From Cornus controversa (taxonomy: Eukaryota; Streptophyta; Magnoliopsida; Cornales; Cornaceae): 64,000 bases of DNA. This document shows positions 50,901 to 63,022 of the stretch, in pieces. The notes below the pieces were generated by a model that saw nothing but the letters and a program-made list of their open reading frames with translations, was not told the DNA's origin and did not search any database. Position 1 is the stretch's first letter. Each line of letters opens with the position of its first letter. The stretch covers positions 4,402,001 to 4,466,000 of the forward strand of contig CM048847.1 in NCBI GenBank assembly GCA_026545225.1. The letters run 5' to 3'. A program made the translations under genes and the position numbers.

Positions 50901-51844
50901 TCGACTCAGAACAACTCAAATAAACATGGATGAAGATCGGATCGACATGGTCGTCGTTTCTTTGGGACGCTTTGATGGTTTCATTTAGAAAAAAGTAGCG
51001 TACGATTAGTATTATGGCACGACTTCTCTTGGAATGCGATTTTTGAATCAAAAAAACTCAAATGAAACAAGTTTAAAATGGTCGGTAGCTTACTAATTGT
51101 TCCCTTTAGATGTCCAAACGGTCGAATTTGGAACAAAGCACCATACGGTTGTGATGAAGATCGGATTGACTTGTTCGTCACTTCTTTTGGATGCTTTGAT
51201 GGTCTAATTTGGAAAAAAGAAACTTACGATTCTGATTATGACACGACTTCTCAAGGAATGGGTTTTTGAATCAGAACAACTCAAACTAAACTTGTTTGAA
51301 ATCATCGATAGCTTGGGAATTGTTTCTTTTACTTGTGCAGACGGTTGAAGTTGGCATAGAGCACCATACGGTTGTGATCATGCATGAGTGCAGCATGGAA
51401 TTACTCTTTTCGATTCAAGACGTCCTGACGGTTGAATTTGGCATAAAGCAACGTATAATTCTATGTATGGCATGATTTCAGGTGGATTGGGACTTTTCGA
51501 ATCAGGACAAGTCAAACGAAACAAGTTCGAAACCGTTGTTGTCATTCTCTATTCTTCTGGAAATCCAGATGGTCAATTCTAGCACAAAGCGCCATACGGT
51601 TGTCGTCATGCCTGATTATTGCAAGCAATTGTTCTTTCGACTCAGAACAACTCAAACAAACATGGATGAAGATCGGATCGACATGGTCGTCGTTTCTTTG
51701 GGACGCTTTGATGGTTTCATTTAGAAAAAAGTAGCGTACGATTAGTATTATGGCACGACTTCTCTTGGAATGCGGTTTTCGAATCAAAACAACTCAAATG
51801 AAACAAGTTTAAAATAGTTGGTAGCTTGCTAATTGTTTCCTTTA
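47955..51844 (+). repeat. Two further [S-L-L] trimers
   Basis: Units start at 47955 (S), 48428 and 49164 (L), then 49900 (S), 50373 and 51109 (L). The first trimer matches the last three units of higher-order repeat 2 (39701-41645), including the ATTCTTTGTATGG variant. The second keeps that S type, but its L units are another variant, with TTTTAGGTGG or GGCATGATTTCAGG changes that break the long + frame. Confidence 0.88.
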
Positions 51845-53789
51845 GATGTCCAAACGGTCGAATTTGGATCAAAGCACCATACGGTTGTGATGAAGATCGG
51901 ATTGACTTATTCGTCACTTCTTTTGGATGCTTTGATGGTCTAATTTGGAAAAAAGAAACTTACGATTCTGATTATGGCACGACTTCTCAAGGAATGGGTT
52001 TTTGAATAAGAACAACTCAAACTAAACTTGTTTGAAATCATCGATAGCTTGGGAATTGTTTCTTTTACTTGTCCAGATGGTGGAAGTTGGCATAGAGCAC
52101 CATACGGTTGTGATCATGCATGAGTGCAGCATGGAACTACTCTTTTCGATTCAAGATGTCCTGACGGTTGAATTTGGCATAAAGCAACGTATAATTCTAT
52201 GTATGGCACGATTTCAGGTGGATTGGGACTTTTCGAATCAGGACAAGTCAAACGAAACAAGTTCGAAACCGTTGTTGTCATTCTCTATTCTTCTGGAAAT
52301 CCAGATGGTCAATTCTAGCACAAAGCGCCATACGGTTGTCGTCATGCCTGATTATTGCAAGCAATTATTCTTTCGACTCAGAACAACTCAAACAAACATG
52401 GATGAAGATCGGATCGACATGCTCGTCGTTTCTTTGGGACGCTTTGATGGTTTCATTTACAAAAAAGTAGCGTACGATTAGTATTATGGCACGACTTCTC
52501 TTGGAATGCGATTTTCGAATCAAAACAACTCAAATGAAACAAGTTTAAAATGGTCGGTAGCTTGCTAATTATTTCCTTTAGATGTCCAAACGGTCGAATT
52601 TGGAACAAAGCACCATACGGTTGTGATGAAGATCGGATTGACATGTTCGTCACTTCTTTTGGATGCTTTGATGGTCTAATTTGGAAAAAAGAAACTTTTG
52701 ATTCTGATTATGGCACGACTTCTCAAGGAATGGGTTTTTGAATAAGAACAACTCAAACTAAACTTGTTTGAAATCATCGATAGCTTGGGAATTGTTTCTT
52801 TTACTTGTCCAGATGGTTGAAGTTGGCATAGAGCACCATACGGTTGTGATCATGCATGAGTGCAGCATAGAATTACTCTTTTTGATTCAAGACGTCCTGA
52901 CGGTTGAATTTGGCATAAAGCAACGTATAATTCTAGGTAAGGCACGATTTCAGGTGGATTGGGACTTTTCGAATCAGGACAAGTCAAACGAAACAAGTTT
53001 GAAACCGTTGTTGTCATTCTCTATTCTTCTGGAAATCCAGATGGTCAATTCTAGCACAACGCGCCATACGGTTGTCGTCATGCCTGATTATTGCAAGCAA
53101 TTGTTCTTTCGACTCAGAACAACTCAAACAAACATGGACGAAGATCGAATCGACATGCTCCTCATTTCTTTGGGACGCTTTGATGGTTTCATTTAGAAAA
53201 AAGCAGCGTACGATTAGTATTATGGCACGACTTCTCTTTGAATGCGATTTTCGAATCAAAACAACTCAAATGAAACAAGTTTAAAATGGTCGGTTGCTTG
53301 CTAATTGTTTCGTTTAGATGTCCAAACGGCCGAATTTGGAACAAAGCACCATACGGTTGTGATGAAGATCGGATTGACATGTTCCTCACTTCTTTTGGAT
53401 GCTTTGATGGTCTAATTTGGAAAAAAGAAACTTTCGATTCTGATTATGGCACGACTTCTCAAGGAATGGGTTTTTGAATCAGAACAACTCAAACTAAACT
53501 TGTTTAAAATCCTCGATAGCTTGGCAATTGTTTCTTTTACTTTTCCAGATGGTTGAAGTTGGCATAGAGCACCATACGGTTGTGATCATTCATGAGTGCA
53601 ACAAGGAATTACTCTTTTCGGATCGACATGCTCGTCGTTTCTTTGGGACGCTTTGATGGTTTCATTTAGAAAAAAGCAGCGTACGATTAGTATTATGGCA
53701 CGACTTCTCTTGGAATGCAATTTTTGAATCAAAACAACTCAAATGAAACAAGTTTAAAATGGTCGGTAGCTTGCTAATTGTTTCCTTTA

Positions 53790-54384
53790 GATGTCCAAAC
53801 GGTCGAATTTGGAACAAAGCACCATACGGTTGTGATGAAGATCGGATTGACTTGTTCGTCACTTCTTTTGGATGCTTTGATGGTCTAATTTGGAAAAAAG
53901 AAACTTACGATTCTGATTATGGCATGAGTGCAGCGTGGAATTACTCTTTTCGATTCAAGACGTCCTGACGGTTGAATTTGGCATAAAGCAACGTATAATT
54001 CTAAGTATGGCACGATTTCACGTGGATTGGGACTTTTCGAATCAGGACAAGTCAAACGAAACAAGTTCGAAACCGTTGTTGTCATTCTCTATTCTTCTGG
54101 AAATCTAGATGGTCAATTCTAGCACAAAACGCCATACGGTTGTCGTCATGCCTGATTATTGCAAGCAATTGTTCTTTCGACTCAGAATAACTCAAACAAA
54201 CATGGATGAAGATCGGATTGCCATGCTCGTCGTTTCTTTGGGACGCTTTGATGGTTTCATTTAGAAAAAAGTAGCGTACGATTAGTATTATGGCACGACT
54301 TCTCTTATAATGCGGTTTTCGAATCAAAACAACTCAAATGAAACAAGTTTAAAATAGTTGGTAGCTTCCTAATTGTTTCCTTTA
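53790..54384 (+). repeat. 595-bp deletion-derivative satellite unit (D type), copy 1
   Basis: The unit lacks 141 bp. Sequence goes from GATTCTGATTATGGCA in the second subunit to TGAGTGCAGCGTGG in the third (junction near 53922-53925). The breakpoints lie at offsets about 43 and 42 of two adjacent subunits, so the deletion removed one subunit length in register, as expected for exchange between neighbouring divergent subunits of about 142 bp. Confidence 0.9.
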
Positions 54385-57300
54385 GATGTCCGAACGGTCG
54401 AATTTGGAACAAAGCACCATACGGTTGTGATGAAGATCGGATTGACTTATTCGTCACTTCTTTTGGATGCTTTGATGGTCTAATTTGAAAAAAAGAAACT
54501 TACGATTCTGATTATGGCACGACTTCTCAAGGAATGGGTTTTTGAATAAGAACAACTCAAACTAAACTTGTTTAAAATCCTCGATAGCTTGGCAATTGTT
54601 TCTTTTACTTTTCCAGATGGCTGAAGTTGGCATAGAGCACCATACGGTTGTGATCATTCATGAGTGCAACAAGGAATTACTCTTTTCGGATCGACATGCT
54701 CGTCGTTTCTTTGGGACGCTTTGATGGTTTCATTTAGAAAAAAGCAGCGTACGAGTAGTATTATGGCACGACTTCTCTTGGAATCCGATTTTCGAATCAA
54801 AACAACTCAAATGAAACAAGTTTGAAATGGTCGGTAGCTTGCTAATTGTTTCCTTTAGATGTCCAAACGGTCGAATTTGGAACAAAGCACCATACGGTTG
54901 TGATGAAGATCGGATTGACTTGTTCGTCACTTCTTTTGGATGCTTTGATGGTCTAATTTGGTAAAAAGAAACTTACGATTCTGATTATGGCACGACTTCT
55001 CAAGGAATGGGTTTTTGAATCAGAACAACTAAAACTAAACTTGTTTAAAATCATCGATAGCTTGGGAATTGTTTCTTTTACTTGTCCAGATGGTTGAAGT
55101 TGGCATAGAGCACCATACGGTTGTGATCATGCATGAGTGCAGCATGGAATTACTCTTTTCGATTCAAGACGTCCTGACGGTTGAATTTGGCATAAAGCAA
55201 CGTATAATTCTAAGTATGGCACGATTTCACGTGGATTGGGACTTTTCGAATCAGGACAAGTCAAACGAAACAAGTTTGAAACCGTTGTTGACATTCTCTA
55301 TTCTTCTGGAAATCCAGATGGTCAATTCTAGCACAAAGCGCCATACGGTTGTCGTCATGCCTGATTATTGCAAGCAATTATTCTTTCGACTCAGAACAAC
55401 TCAAACAAACATGGATGAAGATCGGATCGACATGCTCGTCGTTTCTTTGGGACGCTTTAATGGTTTCATTTACAAAAAAGTAGCGTACGATTAGTATTAT
55501 GGCACGACTTCTCTTGGAATGCGACTTTCGAATCAAAACAACTCAAATGAAACAAGTTTAAAATGGTCGGTAGCTTGCTAATTGTTTCCTTTAGATGTCC
55601 AAACGGTCGAATTTGGAACAAAGCACCATACGGTTGTGATGAAGATCGGATTGACTTGTTCGTCACTTCTTTTGGATGCTTTGATGGTCTAATTTGGTAA
55701 AAGGAAACTTACGATTCTGATTATGGCACGACTTCTCAAGGAATGGGTTTTTGAATCAGAACAACTCAAACTAAACTTGTTTGAAATCATCGATAGCTTG
55801 GGAATTGTTTCTTTTACTTGTCCAGATGGTTGAAGTTGGCATAGAGCACCATACGGTTGTGATCATGCATGAGTGCAGCATGGAACTACTCTTTTTGATT
55901 CAAGATGTCCTGACGGTTGAATTTGGCATAAAGCAACGTATAATTCTATGTATGGCACGATTTCAGGTGGATTGGGACTTTTCGAATCAGGACAAGTCAA
56001 ACGAAACAAGTTCGAAACCGTTGTTGTCATTCTCTATTCTTCTGGAAATCCAGATGGTCAATTCTAGCACAAAGCGCCATACGGTTGTCGTCATGCCTGA
56101 TTATTGCAAGCAATTATTCTTTCGACTCAGAACAACTCAAACAAACATGGATGAAGATCGGATCGACATGCTCGTCGTTTCTTTGGGACGCTTTGATGGT
56201 TTCATTTACAAAAAAGTAGCGTACGATTAGTATTATGGCACGACTTCTCTTGGAATGCGATTTTCGAATCAAAACAACTCAAATGAAACAAGTTTAAAAT
56301 GGTCGGTAGCTTGCTAATTATTTCCTTTAGATGTCCAAACGGTCGAATTTGGAACAAAGCACCATACGGTTGTGATGAAGATCGGATTGACATGTTCGTC
56401 ACTTCTTTTGGATGCTTTGATGGTCTAATTTGGAAAAAAGAAACTTTTGATTCTGATTATGGCACGACTTCTCAAGGAATGGGTTTTTGAATAAGAACAA
56501 CTCAAACTACACTTGTTTGAAATCATCGATAGCTTGGGAATTGTTTCTTTTACTTGTCCAGATGGTTGAAGTTGGCATAGAGCACCATACGGTTGTGATC
56601 ATGCATGAGTGCAGCATAGAATTACTCTTTTTGATTCAAGACGACCTGACGGTTGAATTTGGCATAAAGCAACGTATAATTCTAGGTAAGGCACGATTTC
56701 AGGTGGATTGGGACTTTTCGAATCAGGACAAGTCAAACGAAACAAGTTTGAAACCGTTGTTGTCATTCTCTATTCTTCTGGAAATCCAGATGGTCAATTC
56801 TAGCACAACGCGCCATACGGTTGTCGTCATGCCTGATTATTGCAAGCAATTGTTCTTTCGACTCAGAACAACTCAAACAAACATGGACGAAGAACGAATC
56901 GACATGCTCCTCATTTCTTTGGGACGCTTTGATGGTTTCATTTAGAAAAAAGCAGCGTACGATTAGTATTATGGCACGACTTCTCTTGGAATGCGATTTT
57001 CGAATCAAAACAACTCAAATGAAACAAGTTTAAAATGGTCGGTTGCTTGCTAATTGTTTCGTTTAGATGTCCAAACGGCCGAATTTGGAACAAAGCACCA
57101 TACGGTTGTGATGAAGATCGGATTGACATGTTCGTCACTTCTTTTGGATGCTTTGATGGTCTAATTTGGAAAAAAGAAACTTTCGATTCTGATTATGGCA
57201 CGACTTCTCAAGGAATGGGTTTTTGAATCAGAACAACTCAAACTAAACTTGTTTAAAATCCTCGATAGCTTGGCAATTGTTTCTTTTACTTTTCCAGATG

Positions 57301-57538
57301 GTTGAAGTTGGCATAGAGCACCATACGGTTGTGATCATTCATGAGTGCAACAAGGAATTACTCTTTTCGGATCGACATGCTCGTCGTTTCTTTGGGACGC
57401 TTTGATGGTTTCATTTAGAAAAAAGCAGCGTACGATTAGTATTATGGCACGACTTCTCTTGGAATGCAATTTTTGAATCAAAACAACTCAAATGAAACAA
57501 GTTTAAAATGGTCGGTAGCTTGCTAATTGTTTCCTTTA

Positions 57539-58133
57539 GATGTCCAAACGGTCGAATTTGGAACAAAGCACCATACGGTTGTGATGAAGATCGGATTGAC
57601 TTGTTCGTCACTTCTTTTGGATGCTTTGATGGTCTAATTTGGAAAAAAGAAACTTACGATTCTGATTATGGCATGAGTGCAGCGTGGAATTACTCTTTTC
57701 GATTCAAGACGTCCTGACGGTTGAATTTGGCATAAAGCAACGTATAATTCTAAGTATGGCACGATTTCACGTGGATTGGGACTTTTCGAATCAGGACAAG
57801 TCAAACGAAACAAGTTCGAAACCGTTGTTGTCATTCTCTATTCTTCTGGAAATCTAGATGGTCAATTCTAGCACAAAACGCCATACGGTTGTCGTCATGC
57901 CTGATTATTGCAAGCAATTGTTCTTTCGACTCAGAATAACTCAAACAAACATGGATGAAGATCGGATTGCCATGCTCGTCGTTTCTTTGGGACGCTTTGA
58001 TGGTTTCATTTAGAAAAAAGTAGCGTACGATTAGTATTATGGCACGACTTCTCTTATAATGCGGTTTTCGAATCAAAACAACTCAAATGAAACAAGTTTA
58101 AAATAGTTGGTAGCTTGCTAATTGTTTCCTTTA
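57539..58133 (+). repeat. 595-bp D-type satellite unit, copy 2
   Basis: It has the same 141-bp in-register deletion junction as the unit at 53790 (here near 57671), duplicated as part of the 3749-bp repeat. The two copies share private substitutions such as GGAAATCTAGATGG and GGATTGCCATGC. Confidence 0.9.
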
Positions 58134-58606
58134 GATGTCCGAACGGTCGAATTTCGAACAAAGCACCATACGGTTGTGATGAAGATCGGATTGACTTATT
58201 CGTCACTTCTTTTGGATGCTTTGATGGTCTAATTTGGAAAAAAGAAACTTACGATTCTGATTATGGCACGACTTCTCAAGGAATGGGTTTTTGAATAAGA
58301 ACAACTCAAACTAAACTTGTTTAAAATCCTCGATAGCTTGGCAATTGTTTCTTTTACTTTTCCAGATGGCTGAAGTTGGCATAGAGCACCATACGGTTGT
58401 GATCATTCATGAGTGCAACAAGGAATTACTCTTTTCGGATCGACATGCTCGTCGTTTCTTTGGGACGCTTTGATGGTTTCATTTAGAAAAAAGCAACGTA
58501 CGATTAGTATTATGGCACGACTTCTCTTGGAATGCGATTTTTGAATCAAAACAACTCAAATAAAACAAGTTTAAAATGGTCGGTAGCTTGCTAATTGTTT
58601 CCTTTA

Positions 58607-61600
58607 GATGTCCAAACGGTCGAATTTGGAACAAAGCACCATACGGTTGTGATGAAGATCGGATTGACTTGTTCGTCACTTCTTTTGGATGCTTTGATGG
58701 TCTAATTTGGTAAAAAGAAACTTACGATTCTGATTATGGCACGACTTCTCAAGGAATGGGTTTTTGAATCAGAACAACTAAAACTAAACTTGTTTAAAAT
58801 CATCGATAGCTTGGGAATTGTTTCTTTTACTTGTCCAGATGGTTGAAGTTGGCATAGAGCACCATACGGTTGTGATCATGCATGAGTGCAGCATGGAATT
58901 ACTCTTTTCGATTCAAGACGTCCTGCCGGTTGAATTTGGCATAAAGCAACGTATAATTCTATGTATGGCACGATTTCAGGTGGATTGGGACTTTTGGAAT
59001 CAGAACAAGTCAAACGAAACAAGTTCGAAACCGTTGTTGTCATTCTCTATTCTTCTGGAAATCCAGATGGTCAATTCTAGCACAAAGCGCCATACGGTTG
59101 TCGCCATGCCTGATTATTGCAAGCAATTGTTCTTTCGACTCAGAACAACTCAAACAAAACGGGATGAAGATCAGATCGACATGCTCGTCGTTTCTTTGGG
59201 ACGTTTTGATGGTTTCATTTAGAAAAAAGTAGCGTACGATTAGTAGTATGGCACGACTTCTCTTGGAATGCGATTTTCGAATCAAAACAACTCAAATGAA
59301 ACAAGTTTAAAATGGTCGGTAGCTTGCTAATTGTTTCCTTTAGATGTCCAAACGGTCGAATTTGGAACAAAGCACCATACGGTTGTGATGAAGATCGGAT
59401 TGACTTGTTCGTCACTTCTTTTGGATGCTTTGATGGTCTAATTTGGTAAAAGGAAACTTACGATTCTGATTATGGCACGACTTCTCAAGGAATGGGTTTT
59501 TGAATCAGAACAACTCAAACTAAACTTGTTTGAAATCATCGATAGCTTGGGAATTGTTTCTTTTACTTGTCCAGATGGTTGAAGTTGGCATAGAGCACCA
59601 TACGGTTGTGATCATGCATGAGTGCAGCATAGAATTACTCTTTTTGATTCAAGACGTCCTGACGGTTGAATTTGGCATAAAGCAACGTATAATTCTAAGT
59701 ATGGCACGATTTCAGGTGGATTGGGACTTTTCGAATCAGGACAAGTCAAACGAAACAAGTTCGAAACCGTTGTTGTCATTCTCTATTCTTCTGGAAATCT
59801 AGATGGTCAATTCTAGCACAAAGCGCCATACGGTTGTCGTCATGCCTGATTATTGCAAGCAATTGTTCTTTCGACTCAGAATAACTCAAACAAACATGGA
59901 TGAAGATCGGATTGACATGCTCGTCGTTTCTTTGGGACGCTTTGAAGGTTTCATTTAGAAAAAAGTAGCGTACGATTAGTATTATGGCACGACTTCTCTT
60001 GGAATGCGGTTTTCGAATCAAAACAACTCAAATGAAACAAGTTTAAAATAGTTGGTAGCTTGCTAATTGTTTCCTTTAGATGTCCAAACGGTCGAATTTG
60101 GAACAAAGCACCATACGGTTGTGATGAAGATCGGATTGACTTATTCGTCACTTCTTTTGGATGCTTTGATGGTCTAATTTGGAAAAAAGAAACTTACGAT
60201 TCTGATTATGGCACGACTTCTCAAGGAATGGGTTTTTGAATAAGAACAACTCAAACTAAACTTGTTTGAATTCATCGATAGCTTGGGAATTGTTTCTTTT
60301 ACTTGTCCAGATGGTTGAAGTTGGCATAGAGCACCATACGGTTGTGATCATGCATGAGTGCAGCATGGAATTACTCTTTTCGATTCAAGACGTCCTGCCG
60401 GTTGAATTTGGCATAAAGCAACGTATAATTCTATGTATGGCACGATTTCAGGTGGATTGGGACTTTTGGAATCAGAACAAGTCAAACGAAACAAGTTCGA
60501 AACCGTTGTTGTCATTCTCTATTCTTCTGGAAATCCAGATGGTCAATTCTAGCACAAAGCGCCATACGGTTGTCGCCATGCCTGATTATTGCAAGCAATT
60601 GTTCTTTCGACTCAGAACAACTCAAACAAAACGGGATGAAGATCGGATCGACATGCTCGTCGTTTCTTTGGGACGTTTTGATGGTTTCATTTAGAAAAAA
60701 GTAGCGTACGATTAATAGTATGGCACGACTTCTCTTGGAATGCGATTTTCGAATCAAAACAACTCAAATGAAACAAGTTTAAAATGGTCAGTAGCTTGCT
60801 AATTGTTTCCTTTAGATGTCCAAACGGTCGAATTTGGAACAAAGCACCATACGGTTGTGATGAAGATCGGATTGACTTGTTCGTCACTTCTTTTGGATGC
60901 TTTGATGGTCTAATTTGGTAAAAAGAAACTTACGATTCTGATTATGGCACGACTTCTTAAGGAATGGGTTTTTGAATCAGAACAACTCAAACTAAACTTG
61001 TTTGAAATCATCGATAGCTTGGGAATTGTTTCTTTTACTTGTCCAGATGGTTGAAGTTGGCATAGAGCACCATACGGTTGTGATCATGCATGAGTGCAGC
61101 ATAGAATTACTCTTTTTGATTCAAGACGTCCTGACGGTTGAATTTGGCATAAAGCAACGTATAAGTCTAGGTAAGGCACGATTTCAGGTGGATTGGGACT
61201 TTTCGAATCAGGACAAGTCAAACGAAATAAGTTTGAAACCGTTGTTGACATTCTCTATTCTTCTGGAAATCCAGATGGTCAATTCTAGCACAAAGCGCCA
61301 TACGGTTGTTGTCATGCCTGATTATTGCAAGCAGTTGTTCTTTCGACTCAGAACAACTCAAACAAACATGGACGAAGATCGAATCGACATGCTCGTCATT
61401 TCTTTGGGACGCATTGATGGTTTCATTTAGAAAAAAGCAGCGTACGATTAGTATTATGGCACGACTTCTCTTGGAATGTGATTTTCGAATCAAAACAACT
61501 CAAATGAAACAAGTTTAAAATGGTCGGTAGCTTGCTAATTGTTTCCTTTAGATGTCCAAACGGTCGAATTTGGAACAAAGCACCATACGGTTGTGATGAA

Positions 61601-63022
61601 GATCCGATTGACTTATTCGTCACTTCTTTTGGATGCTTTGATGGTCTAATTTGGAAAAAAGAAACTTACGATTCTGATTATGGCACGACTTCTCAAGGAA
61701 TGGGTTTTTGAATAAGAACAACTCAAACTAAACTTGTTTGAATTCATCGATAGCTTGGGAATTGTTTCTTTTACTTGTCCAGATGGTTGAAGTTGGCATA
61801 GAGCACCATACGGTTGTGATCATGCATGAGTGCAGCATGGAATTACTCTTTTCGATTCAAGACGTCCTGACGGTTGAATTTGGCATAAAGCAACGTATAA
61901 TTCTATGTATGGCACGATTTCAGGTGGATTGGGACTTTTGGAATCAGAACAAGTCAAACGAAACAAGTTCGAAACCGTTGTTGTCATTCTCTATTCTTCT
62001 GGAAATCCAGATGGTCAATTCTAGCACAAAGCACCATACGGTTGTCGTCATGCCTGATTATTGCAAGCAATTGTTCTTTCGACTCAGAACAACTCAAACA
62101 AACAGGGATGAAGATCGGATCGACATGCTCGTCGTTTCTTTGGGACGTTTTGATGGTTTCATTTAGAAAAAAGTAGCATACGATTAGTAGTATGGCACGA
62201 CTTCTCTTGGAATGCGATTTTCGAATCAAAACAACTCAAATGAAACAAGTTTAAAATGGTCAGTAGCTTGCTAATTGTTTCCTTTAGATGTCCAAACGGT
62301 CGAATTTGGAACAAAGCACCATACGGTTGTGATGAAGATCGGATTGACTTGTTCGTCACTTCTTTTGGATGCTTTGATGGTCTAATTTGGTAAAAAGAAA
62401 CTTACGATTCTGATTATGGCACGACTTCTTAAGGAATGGGTTTTTGAATCAGAACAACTCAAACTAAACTTGTTTGAAATCATCGATAGCTTGGGAATTG
62501 TTTCTTTTACTTGTCCAGATGGTTGAAGTTGGCATAGAGCACCATACGGTTGTGATCATGCATGAGTGCAGCATAGAATTACTCTTTTTGATTCAAGACG
62601 TCCTGACGGTTGAATTTGGCATAAAGCAACGTATAAGTCTAGGTAAGGCACGATTTCAGGTGGATTGGGACTTTTCGAATCAGGACAAGTCAAACGAAAT
62701 AAGTTTGAAACCGTTGTTGACATTCTCTAATCTTCTGGAAATCCAGATGGTCAATTCTAGCACAAAGCGCCATACGGTTGTTGTCATGCCTGATTATTGC
62801 AAGCAGTTGTTCTTTCGACTCAGAACAACTCAAACAAACATGGACGAAGATCGAATCGACATGCTCGTCATTTCTTTGGGACGCTTTGATGGTTTCATTT
62901 AGAAAAAAGCAGCGTACGATTAGTATTATGGCACGACTTCTCTTGGAATGCGATTTTCGAATCAAAACAACTCAAATGAAACAAGTTTAAAATGGTCGGT
63001 AGCTTGCTAATTGTTTCCTTTA
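58607..63022 (+). repeat. Higher-order repeat 4: three copies of an L-L dimer, 1472 bp
   Basis: Units 58607, 60079 and 61551 share GACTTTTGGAATCAGAAC. Units 59343, 60815 and 62287 share AGCATAGAATTACTCTTTTTG. The alternating variants define a 1472-bp dimer. The first B-type unit (59343) differs from the other two in part of its sequence (for example ATTCTAAGTATGG against AAGTCTAGGTAAGG). Confidence 0.88.

Larger units (their letters stand above)
51845..59342 (+). repeat. Higher-order repeat 3: two copies of [L-L-S-D-S-L], 3749 bp
   Basis: Copy 1 starts are 51845 L, 52581 L, 53317 S, 53790 D (595 bp), 54385 S and 54858 L. Copy 2 starts are 55594, 56330, 57066, 57539, 58134 and 58607. All features recur at an offset of 3749 bp, including private changes such as GATGTCCGAACGG and CTTATAATGCGG. 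Most of the last L unit of copy 2 belongs by variant to the next, dimeric block. Confidence 0.92.
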
